Positions 35,273-46,298 of a stretch of 64,000 bases of DNA are shown here, one piece after another; positions within the stretch are counted from its first letter, which is position 1; each line of letters starts with the position of its first letter. The stretch comes from Amphimallon solstitiale (lineage: Eukaryota; Arthropoda; Insecta; Coleoptera; Scarabaeidae): contig OY720683.1 in NCBI GenBank assembly GCA_963170755.1, forward strand, positions 100,661,807-100,725,806. The letters run 5' to 3'. Under the pieces are notes generated by a model. The model worked only from the letters and a program-made list of their open reading frames with translations, had not been told where the DNA came from and searched no databases. The translations under genes and the position numbers were made by a program.

Positions 35273-36555
35273 AAGTACTTAATTCCAAGGAATGACAAAT
35301 AAAATAGAGAGCAATATTAACAGAATTTATATTGTGGAATATATTTATAATAATATTAATTTTAAATAACGAAATTTATAACACAAAGTAGTAAATAAAT
35401 AAGAAATGTAATATTTCTTTTCTAACATAATAATGAGTGATGGTGTCTTGAGCCATATTGTCTACCGATTTTCTCAAGGTTTAAATAGGAATCTCGTTCC
35501 AGTACTTCCTACGACTGCTAACTATTGTTATACACTTTTGTTGATAAAACAGGTTTATAACTTTTTAGAAAACATAAAGTGCATAAATTATTATTCCATA
35601 AAAGCGAGGTGCTATAATAACCCATTTTTAATGCTACAACAAATACGACAAACGAAACAACAGCAAACAAATTTGTAATTGAATCCATAGTCACAACAAA
35701 AACAGACATATTGATTTGTGATTTGTTGCAATCGTTTGCATAAAATTTGTTAAATAAAATAGTTTCCAAGTATTGTAAATCAAAACAAAATATTTCTCCT
35801 GTTAGATAAGTCAAAATTGCAACATTAATAAATAAAGCCGTAGATAGAATTAACAAGTATGATAAAAACAATGATTAAACACGCATTATCAAATGAAAGG
35901 ATTATTATAAACTTAATACTATTAAATTTATTATACACTAACTTTTTATAAACTTCTAAAAGTTTCTTAAATGCAGATACACACTTTGATTATTAATTAG
36001 TATAAAAAATAAATTTGTACAGTGAAAAGTAAAATGTACTGGAACGGATTTGTTTTGAAAATATAATAAAGGCCGGCACTTATTCTGATGAGGTGCTTCA
36101 AACTAACCGCAAAGTGTTTGCTATAAAGAAAATGAACACCTAGTTATAAGATTTTAACTATGCTATTATGCTCTTATGTTACGATATCCGAGTTTTAACT
36201 ACTTAGAGCAGCTTATAAGCGTGCTTTAAGTTTACAAAAACACAACTTTAAGTGTGTAAAGTCTGGAGTATTTACAATATCAAAACGAATTTTCATCGGA
36301 TATATAATACATGTATGTTACCTTTTCAAAGTATTATATCACATTATTTACTTATCAGAAAATTTTAATATTTTCTGTTAACATGTTGCAATTAAAAGCT
36401 TTCTATTAAGACACCATTTATAAAAAAATGCAATGTTTTTTATTTTCTTAGCTGGCGGTTGTATTGCCGACCATTCAAAATTTATCAAAATTCTTATGAA
36501 ACCGTGCAAACTTCCAATAAGTATTTTGAAGTAGCCCTTGCTCTACAATAACGAT
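35273..36555. other. AT-rich sequence; one unidentified membrane-like frame
   Basis: The minus frame 35518-35871 (117 codons) has hydrophobic segments (FLSYLLILSTALFINVAIL, LFAVVSFVVFVVAL) that would be predicted as membrane helices, but the AT-rich composition makes such Phe/Ile/Leu-rich frames common by chance and the overlapping plus frame is also open. Not called as a gene. The rest has no features. Confidence 0.35.
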
Positions 36556-38328
36556 CTGAATCGATCGATTGTGGAAAAACTATAGCTAGGAATGATCTGA
36601 AATTTTGACACTATACTAAAGTCGATGGCGGCCATTCGCCTAAAATATTTTTAAGATGGCGGCACGTCGGGCTATGCCGGAAGTAGGCACCAACTTACTA
36701 ATTTTAAATAGAATAACCTGTATATTGTCAGCTTTTTATATTCTATGTGAAATTCTAAATATATTTCATGTATAATGTCATATATCTAAGTGTAACCCTT
36801 TTTGACTTATTGAAATTCTTATGTTAAATTTGACGTTTGTAGGCAGAAAATCAATAGCACTTTTTCCATATAAAGATGAATTTATTATTGAATTTGAAGT
36901 AAATTCTCTCAAATAGATGGTCTAATTAAATACTATTTGTATAAAATTGTTATAATTATTAATATATAGTGTGCGAATTATACGCCTGAAAACGAATTTG
37001 GAAAAATTGCCAAAAGACAATTTTTTTAAATGGGAAGCGGCAACTTTTATAATTTTATCTTATTCTGCATTAAAAATAAGGATAACTTTGTATAAATATG
37101 TCTATTATAAAAATTGGTAGTTTTCGAAATACATACTGGCAAGTTAGGGTTTTTATCTTCTACAATACATACTGTTTGCATTAGTTATTTTTTCAATAGT
37201 TAGCCATGACAGTGTTTACAAAATTATAAATTGTCATCGTTGAAGAAAAGTTATGCCGGGGCGCTTAAATTATACAAACGATGATTATTTAAATTTATTT
37301 ATTATTTATGGGGAATGTAATAAAATTATGTCAAGAACATGTGATACATTTGCAACTCGATATCCGCAAAAAAGGAAACCATCTACCAATTCCGTTAAAC
37401 GTATTATAGAAATCTTCAGAAACTTTAGATCGTGAGGGCAAAGATTCAGGGAAATAAACCAGTTATTAATAACGATAATAATGTAATGCAAATGAATCAC
37501 ATGTTCTTGACATAACTTTATTACATTCCCCATAAATAATAAATAAATTTAAACAATCATCGTTTGTACAATTTAAGCGCCCCGGCATGACTTATTGAAA
37601 TTGTGATAAGGTAAATGACTTTTCGTCAACGAATGACAATTTATAATTTTGTAAACACTGTCATAGCTAACTAATGAAAAAAGAACTATGCAAACAGTAT
37701 GTATTGTAGAAGATAAAAACACTAACTTGCCAATATTTCGAAAACTACCAATTTTTATGATAGACATATTTATACAAAGTTATCCTTATTTTTAATGCAA
37801 AATAAGATAAAATTATAAAAGATGCCGCTTCCCATTTAAAAAAATTGTCTTTTGGCAATTTTTCCAAATTCGTTTTCAGGCGTATAATTCGCACACTCTG
37901 TATTAATAATTGTAACAATTCTATACAAATAGTATTTAATTAGACCATCTATTTGAGAAAATTTACTTCAAATTCAATAATAAATTCATCTTTATATGGA
38001 AGAAGTGCTATTGATTTTCTGTCTGTAAACGTCAAATTTAACATAAGATTTTCAATAAGGCGAAAAGGTTTACACTTAGATATATGATATTATACATGAA
38101 ATATATTTAGAATTTCACGTAGAATCTAAAAACCTGACGATATACAGTATATTCCATTTAAAATTAGGAAGTTGGTGCCTACTTCCGGTATTGTCCGGAG
38201 TGCCGCCATCTTGAAAATATTTTAGGCGAATGGCCCCCATCGACTTTAGTATAGGGTCAAAATTTCAGATCATTCCTAGTTGCAGTTTTTCCGCAATCGA
38301 TCGATTCAGTTCCAGGTGAACCCACCTG
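36556..38328. mobile_element. Fold-back mariner-like element with about 800-bp inverted arms
   Basis: The left arm, about 36556-37340, and right arm, about 37498-38305, are diverged reverse complements: both carry GAATCGATCGATTG, GGAATGATCTGAAATTTTGAC, CTAAAGTCGATGG, GGCCATTCGCCTAAAATATTTT, AAGATGGCGGCAC, CCGGAAGTAGGCACCAACTT, and far inside AATGTAATAAA-TTATGTCAAGAACATG and TTAAGCGCCCCGGCAT. The right outer end continues to a mariner-style terminus, GGTGAACCCACCTG followed by TA at 38329. The left outer end lacks about 25 bases. Each arm includes the terminal repeat, the leader and the start of the same transposase gene, so two 5' halves are joined head to head around a spacer of about 155 bp. 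Confidence 0.75.
37253..37435 (+). pseudogene. DUF4817-type helix-turn-helix start of a mariner-like transposase
   Basis: MPGRLNYTNDDYLNLFIIYG, ECNKIMSRTCDTFATRYPQK and RKPSTNSVKRIIEIFRNF fit the N-terminal DNA-binding domain of insect mariner relatives (liYGECxxN...A...YxxRyPxRxxPs...i..i...fr). 60 codons, then a stop; no catalytic domain. The first half is repeated on the minus strand in the right arm (37590-37498). Confidence 0.7.
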
Positions 38329-38734
38329 TATAAAAGAGTTAAAAGTCAAAAAAATAATTTACAAAGTGCCTCCAACAATTAACTTTTGATAAATTCATTT
38401 CACAAGATTGTTAAAAAATGTCTGATAACTAAACGTTACTAGTCATTTAAAGAATATTTAATTCATAATTGGTATGAGGTGGAGCAGTTGGTTCTATACT
38501 GTTGCTATTACTATAAATTATTGTCCTTGTCATATACATTATACCTTATTTATACCTAAATATTATCGTTATATAGGTATTTCAATGTTATGAGTTTCCT
38601 TTTTATAACTCATATTATTATTTATGTATTATTTCTGTAAACTAGTACCTATTGTCGATGATAAGTAAACTACTATTACTATTACTACTAAAAATATTAG
38701 GTGTGGGCACAACACGACATTCTTATATATATAT
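38329..38734. other. Intergenic sequence ending in a decayed family X terminus
   Basis: AT-rich. At 38698-38735 GGTGTGGGCACAACACGAC-ATTCTTATATATATATATG resembles the family X end (GGTGTGGCCACCACACGACTTTCTTATACGTA) with its tail turned into a TA microsatellite. The PLE at 38736-40620 starts directly after it. Confidence 0.45.
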
Positions 38735-38810
38735 ATGTTGTCACTGGATTCCGGGTTTTCTTCCGCGTTTCCACTGCTTGGTCTTTGGAAAGACCGATGC
38801 TGGTTTCTTG

Positions 38811-38846
38811 ACGACGTTTCGGCAAAATCACACTTGCCATCTTCAG
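38811..38846 (-). ncRNA. Hammerhead-like ribozyme core at PLE 3' end
   Basis: Minus strand: CTGAAGA (exact CUGANGA), one extra T, stem II GGCAA/TTGCC with an 8-nt loop, GAAA, then ACGTCGTC, where A-C/G-T could form a minimal stem III closing before a GUC-type cleavage site. Hammerhead motifs are an established feature of PLEs. Stem I pairing is not obvious, and the extra base between A9 and stem II departs from consensus, so self-cleavage is unproven. Confidence 0.55.
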
Positions 38847-39228
38847 GTCTGCGATAACTGTCTGCTTCTGCTTCTTGTTATTCGTAAACTGATGTTTTCG
38901 GGATTCGGATGGTGGTTATATACTTCGTTAGCGTGTCGGTTGGTTGCCCTTGGACGAGTGTGTGCATGGTTCCGTGTCGTTGGGCTCGTGTTTCGAGTGT
39001 GACGGCTGGTTTGCGATGTAGAAGTATTAGTTTGGTGTTCTTTGTTGGTATCTGTTCTTGTTAGTGCTGGTTTCCATGCTGTTGGTAACCTCTGGGTATC
39101 ATCTCGTGAATTCAGATTGTTCGGATGTTTTTCAATTTCGATGGCTTCCCTGATGATTCTGGTTTTAGTATGTTCGATGTTCGCTAATAGCTTGGTGTTA
39201 CTGAAGTCTATCGTGTGGGATGTCTCTT

Positions 39229-39687
39229 TTACATGTTGAGCCAGAGATGAAGTTTTCTCTCTTTTCTTACGGAATTTTTGTGTTCGTCTCTTCTTGCGTT
39301 TACCCTTCTGTTCGTTTGCCCAATGTAAGTTTTTTCACAGTTGAGGCACGGAATTTCATAAACTCCTTGGTTTTCTAAAGGTATTTTTGTTTTAGGGTAT
39401 CGAAGGACTGTACTGATTTTTCTGTGTGCTTTGAATGTTGTTTCAATGTTGTGTCTTCGTAGGATTTTGGATATTCTATCGGTGGTGCCTTTCACATAGG
39501 GTAAGTAGGTTTTGGCAGTTGGTGTTTCTTTTTCCTCTTGTGGTGTTGTTGGTTTCGGCTTGGATGCTCTTTTGATAGCAGATTCACTGAAACCATTCTG
39601 CTGGAGTGCCTTGTGGAGTTTGTCCATTTCTTGGGTGATGTTATCTTTGTCTGCTAATCTCTGCGATCTTGTCACTAGGGTTTTCAC
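39229..39687 (-). pseudogene. PLE linker and GIY-YIG endonuclease
   Basis: Same frame as the upstream RT piece, separated by two in-frame stops. After a helical linker (KDNITQEMDKLHKALQQNGF, then SESAIKRA) comes YLPYVKGTTDRISKILRRHN (conserved pre-endonuclease region) and the GIY-YIG nuclease: GVYEIPCLNCEKTYIGQT with the PLE-typical CxxC insertion, then NRRVNARRDEHKNSV. A frameshift near 39245 breaks the C-terminus; the next frame continues SSLAQHVKETSHTIDF and EAIEIEKHPNNLN, the normal family ending. The nuclease would nick target DNA for priming. Dead in this copy. Confidence 0.85.
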
Positions 39688-39882
39688 TACTGATTGTAAC
39701 TAAGCTGGGTGGTGGTGAGACTGAGCGTTCAGATATCTGTCTGTATGGGTGGATTTTCGGTATACCGTGTGACTTAAGTTCCCATTTTCTTTCTTCTTGA
39801 CCAAAACGTCGAGGAATGGTAATTCGTTGTTCGATTCTATTTCCATCGTAAATTTTATTTTTGGATGGGTTTTGTTTAAATG

Positions 39883-40611
39883 TTACAGGAAGATGTCGAG
39901 GTGGTCCTTTCCATGTGTCCAGATCACGAAAGTGTCATCGACGTAGCGTAGCCAGAGTTTGGGTTTGTGGGTGGCCGTCCTTAGTGCTGTTTTTTCTAAG
40001 TTTTCCATAAAAAGGTTTGCTATTACTGGTGATAGTGGAGAACCCATAGGGGCGCCTTCTATTTGTCTATAGCGCTGATCTTCGTAGATAAAGTATGTGT
40101 TTGTCAGACAGTGTTTCACCAAGTTCATTATGTGCACTGGGGGTTGGTATATTCGTTCGATGGTCTCTAGAGCTTCGGCAACTGGTATATTGGTAAACAG
40201 TGGTACTACGTCGAAGCTTACTAATAACCATTCTGGTTCTACTTTTTCTTGTCTCAATAGATCGATGAAGTGGCTTGCGTTCTTGACGTAAGATTCGGCT
40301 TCTTCGACATGAGGTTGTAGTTGTTGGGCTAGGTATCTAGCCAATTGTTGAACAGGTGATCCAATGGAGCTGACTATGGGTCTTAGGGGTGCACCTTCCT
40401 TGTGGACTTTAGGTAAGCCGTAGAATTTGGGGCATCTTGATGACTTCTCCCTTGGAATGAGTGCTGTCTGGATTTCCTTGTCGATGGGACTCTCCTTGAT
40501 TTTAGTTTTGGTTGTTTTCTCCAGGTATGTTGTTGGATCCGTGGAGATTGGTTGGTATGCTGGATCCTCCAAGAGGGTTCTTATTTTGGCGTCGTAGTCG
40601 GTTGTGTTCAT
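39883..40611 (-). pseudogene. Penelope reverse transcriptase, N-truncated
   Basis: 242 codons open from MNTTDYDAKIRTLLEDP (normally preceded by 'kGNATVV'). Motifs: KFYGLPKVHKEGAPLRPIVSS (RT1-2), WLLVSFDVVPLFTNIPV (first catalytic Asp; the family usually has SFDVVSLFTN), EGAPMGSPLSPVIANLFM (RT4 region) and LWLRYVDDTFVIW (catalytic YVDD). The order and the YVDDTFVIW box are diagnostic for Penelope-like elements. A TAA follows KDHLDIFL, after which the same frame continues with HLNKTHPKIKFTMEIE and LPFLDVLV to a TAG at about 39703. Confidence 0.9.
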
Positions 40612-41246
40612 TACGTTCGACGTTTCGACATTTATTCCACCGACGTAACCAGGCCCGCTATATTCATGCTACCAAGTCAATCCCAGTGTATAACACACGA
40701 GTTGTTATTAAATCGACGTTTTCAAACCCAGCGATTCCACCGTCTTTCCAAACCCAGTGTGTAAAAAAGCGACATTTATCAGACCTTGTCATTCCCGGCA
40801 GCATTGCCAAGTATACATATATAAACAATGTAATTGGATAGTCCTGTTCGTGCTTTGAAATACAGCTTCGATATATTTAAAATGTTTTAATAGTAAGAGG
40901 AAAGTCAGATTTTAAAATATAAATTTTTAAAATTGATTGTATTAAATGTAATTCAGATATTTGCCGTTATTTTTGGTTGTTTCACTTAGATATTTAGATT
41001 CTTCTAAATATATCAAATAATGTAAACAATGTGTATTTCTTCCATTATCGTTTTTTTAGAATATGCTAACATATTCATCAATTTACATCTACATAACTAC
41101 ATAATTCTGTTACTTTTATTAATTCTTTTAACAAGTTCATTTGGCTGAGATTTGAAAAGTCACAATAAATTAATATTCTCCTTCAGATAATTGGAATTAT
41201 TGTACAGATACTACATCTGATACTGCAAACCCTGCTTTTTTATGTA

Positions 41247-42939
41247 CAGGGTGAGTCATTGTAGCCGCTTCTTCGATTGCTCTTTTGTCTTTTAAATAAA
41301 AGAAGTGGAAGATTTATGGTTGCTTGTGGCGCATATTTTAAAAATACCCTAAGCTCTGACGCACTTCCGGTTTCACCGGAAGTGTACGGAACTTAATTTT
41401 TTTTAAATGACTCATCCTATAAATTTTTGGATTTTCTAGTAATGCTTTAAATTGTCTATTCAACTGTTATTTCTTTTTCACAACTGAGCCAATAGTTTTT
41501 GAGTTATTAATTTTTTTTGAAAATATTTGACCAGAAAGCGCGTTCAGAAAAAAAATATTTTCACATTCTTTTTAAAAGTAAAAACATTAACTTTAGTGGT
41601 GCTTATAGCCAAAAAAATTCTACTTCCTTTGGTAAAAGTTGCACTCGACAATACCTCAAAACCTTTGTTTTTTCAAAGCCTACTTCCCGAAATTGTCAAA
41701 CAAAGTATACGTTAAATCCAACTATCCCAAAAGTTATAGCTTTACAAGATGATTTTTTAATTCCGACAATGTCCAGTTGCAGTATTTAACTTTTACACTG
41801 TTGGTTAACAACGAAATAAAATAAAGATTATGTTTACTGACATATTTGAAGATGCCGCCCCACTAAGGTGCATGAAACAATGCTGCTATCTTTAATTTCA
41901 TTTGCCTAATTGCTCGTATTACTTTATTGTCGAAGCTCTTCATAAGAGATGACTGTAGTTTTTCAAAACTATAAATTGATGTCCTAAAACTTTAATAGAA
42001 AAAAAAATGCAACAAAATAAGGCAATTTAGATAACCTAAAACTATTGACCAACGTAACAACAATCAAACATAAAAAACAACTTTCATTAAAGAATATGTT
42101 TAACACAACCACAACTTTGTGCTATGCACGAGTATTCTGCTTTCAGAAGAAGTACTAACATTGCGTAAAACGTCGATATATTCTTGTAAACGCTTTTCTG
42201 AATTTTATGTTTATGTCTTCAAAAAGTTTTGAAAGTCCGTCCGTAGAAGACGAAGATACTCCTCTCCATTAACATTTTCATCAAAGAAATAAGGTCCAAT
42301 TATGTAACTACACACTATTCCTCCCCACACATTTAATGACCAACGATTTTCAAAAGTTAGCAGGTGTGATAAAGTGAGAGTTTTTATGTGTTATAATAAT
42401 GAAAATTGTGACGATTAACGTATCATTTTAATAGAAGATGGCTTCGTCGGTAAACAACAAAAAATTGAGAAAGTCGGGATAATTTATGTGGTGCCCGTTG
42501 AAAAACATGTAATCGATTTTGAAAATTTCTTTCTTTTACCCCTGTATATGAATATGATACGAATGAATTACATATTTCATAATTATTCTGGATTCTCAAA
42601 TTTAACTTACATCTAACTGACGACTAATTTTCGTAGTACTAGTATGGGGGTGTTCGACTACACTCGCAAATACCATAAACTTATTATTCTCACCAGTTAT
42701 TGATTTTGCCCGCTAGTTGGATAGACAATTTAAAACAGTACTAGAAAATCCAAAAATATATAGAATGCGTTAAAAATATTAAGTTCCATCCATTTCCGGT
42801 GAAACCGGAAACACGTCAGAGCTTAAAGTATTTTTAGAATGTGCGCCATAAGCTACCATGAATTTTCCACTAACTGTTTTTCCTTTTATTTAAAACACAA
42901 AAGAGCAATCGAAGAAGCGGCTGCTACTGACTCACCCTG
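41247..42939 (-). mobile_element. Mariner-like element with about 200-bp TIRs
   Basis: Ends CAGGGTGAGTCA...TGACTCACCCTG flanked by TA (41245-41246, 42940-42941). Inverted similarity extends about 200 bp: GCCGCTTCTTCGATTGCTCT, GAGCTTAGGG-type/AAGCTCTGACG, TTCCGGTTTCACCGGAA (itself a palindrome), GGATTTTCTAGTA. The minus-strand interior is a wrecked transposase: around 42360-42230 it reads RWSLNVWGGI-like and IIGPYFFDEN-like pieces (TTTAATGACCAACG, TCCTCCCCACAC, GGTCCAATTATGTAACTA on the plus strand). Catalytic motifs are not intact. Its absence from block copy 2 gives an approximate empty site. Confidence 0.8.
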
Positions 42940-44429
42940 TATATGTAATTAGAAAATTATTTACTGCAGACTACTTTAAGACCAACTATAGAAATTGTAA
43001 GCAGAGGTATATTATTCTAGAACTACACATGTACCTAATTATAATTAAATAACCCGGCAGAAAAAGAATAGGACTCCCAAAAAAGGCGCAGTCTCCATTC
43101 TCAATATGTAACAGATACCTATGTTATACGTAGATAAAGTATTACATAAGCAATCAACCAAATGTTATCTGAAAGAATAACAAACAATAAAACACAACTT
43201 ACGTTGCCGCCAAAGATTTATTGTTTTGTATTTAGAAAAAATCCTATTTATTAGTCGAGTATTTTATTTATTCAACTCAGCTGATATTTGAGATTGTCTG
43301 GACTATTACGAAGAAGCAAATCCTTCTTTAATAACCATCGTAGAACAGCTGATTTATCAAAATTACTAGATTTGCCTTTTTTATTATTTACTTTTATACA
43401 TATAATCAATTTTAGGGTTACTAAAGGATTTATTCAAATATTTAGTTTATTAAATCCCATTACAACAATAGCTTTTATGTTAATGCTTACGTATTTTAAA
43501 AATCCTGCTTTTGAAAAGAACTAATGCCGAAACTTCGAACTAATCCGAAATTATGTTATATTATATCGACGATTAAAATACGTCAAATTCGTTAGCTAAA
43601 TAAAAAAAAAGAAAGTCTCAAGAAATACAGTATTTCGAATTGATAAAATTAAAAAAAATTAAATTTAGGCTTTATAATTAAATGGTGGAATAGTTTCGAT
43701 TTTAGATAATTAGTCCATTATAATAATATATTTATAATCAGATGTTAGCGCAGCAAATAAAACTAAAGGTTTATATAAATTCGTTGATAAAGCTTTCAAA
43801 CCTCAATGATTCTTCTATTTACTTTAATTCCAAAGAGGTCTAGACCATGTTCAATGTGGAATTTCTATTTTCAGCCTTAGATAAAAGACGTTAATTTTTG
43901 GTAAATAATTCTACAATTGTCAATACGATATTGGGCATGTTGATTTTCTTAAATAATCTTGCGTTTTTATGCAGCGTTTTTAAATGTTTTTAATTTATTA
44001 TTTAATTTATTACTTAATCTTTATGTTAGAATTTATATGTCACAGCAAATGTCGCGGCTATTGTATGAATGATGAAAAAGTGACGTATAAGAAAGTCATT
44101 AGATTATTTATTTTTAATAATGTGTTAAAGTCGGAAAAACAACATCAAATAATTGAATATAAGAATTAAAAATAAATAAAAAAATAAATTTCATATTTAA
44201 AATGGAACGTACGCATTATTATTGCCTATTCTGAAACTACATAATTTTATCTTTAATACGTTATACCACTTCTTATCATTAATTTACCGCGTAGTAGAAT
44301 AAAGAACTGAGCGCGTTCAAAACATAGACAGTTCAACAAAAAGATGGTATGAGCTCAATTGTTACTGCTAGCGTGTCGAAGTGACAGTAAATTGACATTG
44401 TTCATTTTCATCTTGTGACACAATCAACA

Positions 44430-44995
44430 AATGGATATGTTGAGAACGTACGTCAGATGCAATGTAAATCGTGGAGAAACTTCTGCATTGTAGCGAACCT
44501 TGTAACCAGAAAGGGTACAGCCATATACTCGCACGTTGGCAAGAATTGAACGTAATTTACGAAGAAACGGATGTTTCAGTGCTAAAATGCTAAGACCAAG
44601 AAGTTAACGTACAGCAAATGAAGAAGATGTTATGGTATTGGCATATTTTAAAGCACATCCAAGAAATTTAGTACGTGAAGCAGTACTCGATAGAGCAATA
44701 AGTCACTACAAAGTATTTTCCACTCTAAAAAAACATAAAATAATCCTATAAAATTAAATTGATTCTCGTTTTAAGAGTTGGGTATTCTGATAGGAGGTCA
44801 ATATTTTGGAAATGGTTTAACAATAATCAGCATTTAATGGATGTCATTCGTTGGAGTAATAAATGTAATTTCAACAATAACGGTATTTCTAGCAAAATAA
44901 AACATCATTTCTGGGATACAGAGAATCGTCATGAAATTCGGGAATACACGTTCCAACATATATTTTCTATTAATGTGTGCATCAGTTTTATTATT
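44430..44995 (+). pseudogene. Mariner-like transposase remnant (DUF4817 type)
   Basis: Plus-strand pieces in order: MDMLRTYVRCNVNRGETSAL (N-terminal helix-turn-helix), RTLARIERNL-like, GCFSAKMLRPRS, TANEEDVMVLAYFKAHPRNL, VREAVLDRAISHYKVFSTLK (second helix-turn-helix), then 44759-44990 RVGYSDRRSIFWKWFNNNQH, LMDVIRWSNKCNFNNNGISS (first catalytic motif, SDE decayed to SNK), HHFWDTENRHEIREYTFQHI and FSINVC. The catalytic second half and both terminal repeats are gone. It fills the gap between the two shared parts of block copy 1. Confidence 0.7.
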
Positions 44996-45723
44996 GTATT
45001 ACGTGGTAAATTAATTAAGTACAACATATGGTAGACGGTTGTAAAGATAAATTCGTGTAGAATATGTAATAATACCGAGTACTCCATTTAAAATATTAAG
45101 TTCTTTTGCTTTACCTGAATCATTTGATATAAAATTGTTTTTGCCGATTTTGACACATTATTAAGAATAAATAATCTAATAACTTTCTTATTTACCTATT
45201 ATTTTCTAATCATTAATACAACAGTCGAGATATTTGCTGTGACATAAAATCTAACACTGTTTTATAGAAAATATGATTTTAAGTGATAGGTAAACATAAT
45301 ATAATATAAATAAGTAGATTGCTCTACATCATTAATTCATTCGAAATATAGTTAAGGATAGTATTCCAAAGAATCTAGAAGCAAGTGTTTCAAAATATTA
45401 TTTTGCATTACTCGACCAAATGAAGAGTATTAAAAGAAAGGCAATATGTTAGTTCTACAAGTATTATTCCTAGAAGTGTTTTGCTTATCGTCATTTACGT
45501 AGCTGCCAAGTTTAGGGCTTGGAAACGTCGGTATAATATGGTGGGCTTGACAACGTAAGAGTAAAGGTTTTTACACAAATACGCCTGGCCCTCTCCCAGA
45601 AAATGCTTGAACTAAACTTGTATATAAATTGATATTATACCGCGTTAGCAGACCCAAAAAAATTTTTTTGAAATATCATTTTTTGTCATAAGCATTGAAT
45701 AATAGACCGAAATAACACAAGAA

Positions 45724-45757
45724 ACGTTGTCAGTCCCGAAACCGGGACTGACAACGT
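45724..45757. repeat. Perfect 15-bp hairpin near the block's right end, copy 1
   Basis: ACGTTGTCAGTCCCG, loop AAAC, CGGGACTGACAACGT, followed 9 bases later by a further CGGGCCTGACAACG; GGCTTGACAACGT also occurs 190 bp upstream. The TGACAACG word therefore appears three times on the same strand plus once inverted. The identical hairpin is in block copy 2 (60511-60544). A (TA)n tract follows at 45822-45845. Confidence 0.85.
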
Positions 45758-46298
45758 CTTTGCGGGCCTGACAACGATTACTGCATGTAGCAGATCGAGT
45801 CTGTGTAGACGGTTAAATATATATATATATATGTATATATATATACACATTTATAGGTTTATATTTAAAAAATTAACCTATGGTCAGGTCGGAATTTTGG
45901 GATTTTTTTTGTACAAAAATAATTGAAAATTCTATTCTAACTACGTATATTCTCTTAATAAATTTCTATAGAAGGCATACTTTGCGAAGTATTTGCAAAA
46001 AAGTGTTAATCGATAAGGGTAAAAGTGTTACTTCCTAGCTCTAGCTCCAAATATATTTTTACTTTCGATAAATCTGTATAGAATGCATAATTTACGAGAT
46101 ATTTGTAAAGAAATCGGTATTCAATAAGAGTAAAAGTCTTATTTCCTACCCGAATTTTGAAATCTTTTTGTACAAAAGTATTGAAAATCAACCTTTAAAT
46201 AAAGGATATTTCAATAAGAGCTCAAAATTTCAACTGCCGGCCATGTTTGATAGTCATAATGACACGTGATTATGACGTAACAGATCGAAAGTTGATAG

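Larger units (their letters stand above)
38736..40620 (-). mobile_element. Penelope-like element (PLE), 5'-truncated
   Basis: Minus-strand element with a Penelope-type reverse transcriptase (40611-39883), a linker, a GIY-YIG endonuclease (39687-39229), a C-terminal tail in a shifted frame (to about 38890) and a hammerhead-like core near the 3' end (38811-38846). The 3' end abuts a TA microsatellite, the 5' end breaks off inside the N-terminal RT region at about 40620, exactly where the duplicated block begins. PLEs retrotranspose using an RT related to telomerase and a GIY-YIG nuclease. Confidence 0.85.
40632..45870 (+). repeat. Duplicated block, copy 1
   Basis: Collinear in the same orientation with 55036-60640. 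The shared sequence starts ATTCCACCGACGTAACCAGG / ATTCAACCGACGTAACCAGG, continues CCCAGTGTATAACACACGAG, TCAGACCTTGTCATTCCC, TTTGCCGTTATTTTTGGTTG, TGCAGACTACTTTAAGACCA, AGAACAGCTGATTTATCAAA, TGTCACAGCAAATGTCGCGG, then (after unrelated fillers) TTTTTGCCGATTTTGACACA, ATCGTCATTTACGTAGCTGC and the hairpin, and ends in (TA)n. Copy 1 is interrupted by the mariner at 41247-42939 and by a mariner remnant at about 44345-45120. The shared sequence has no convincing gene. It could be a large non-autonomous TE or a segmental duplication. Confidence 0.75.

Noticed and set aside
35518..35871. 117-codon minus frame as a chemoreceptor or other membrane protein exon
   Set aside because: Hydrophobic composition is expected from AT-rich DNA; no family motif, and the opposite strand is open too.
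41517..41789. 90-codon plus frame inside the mariner at 41247
   Set aside because: It lies inside a minus-strand transposon near its TIR, has no transposase motif, and two overlapping frames are open.
40632..45870. The duplicated block as a Helitron
   Set aside because: It has a hairpin near the right end, but that lies about 60-75 bp from the end rather than about 10 bp from a CTRR terminus, the left end is not a TC start between A and T, and no Rep/helicase sequence is visible.
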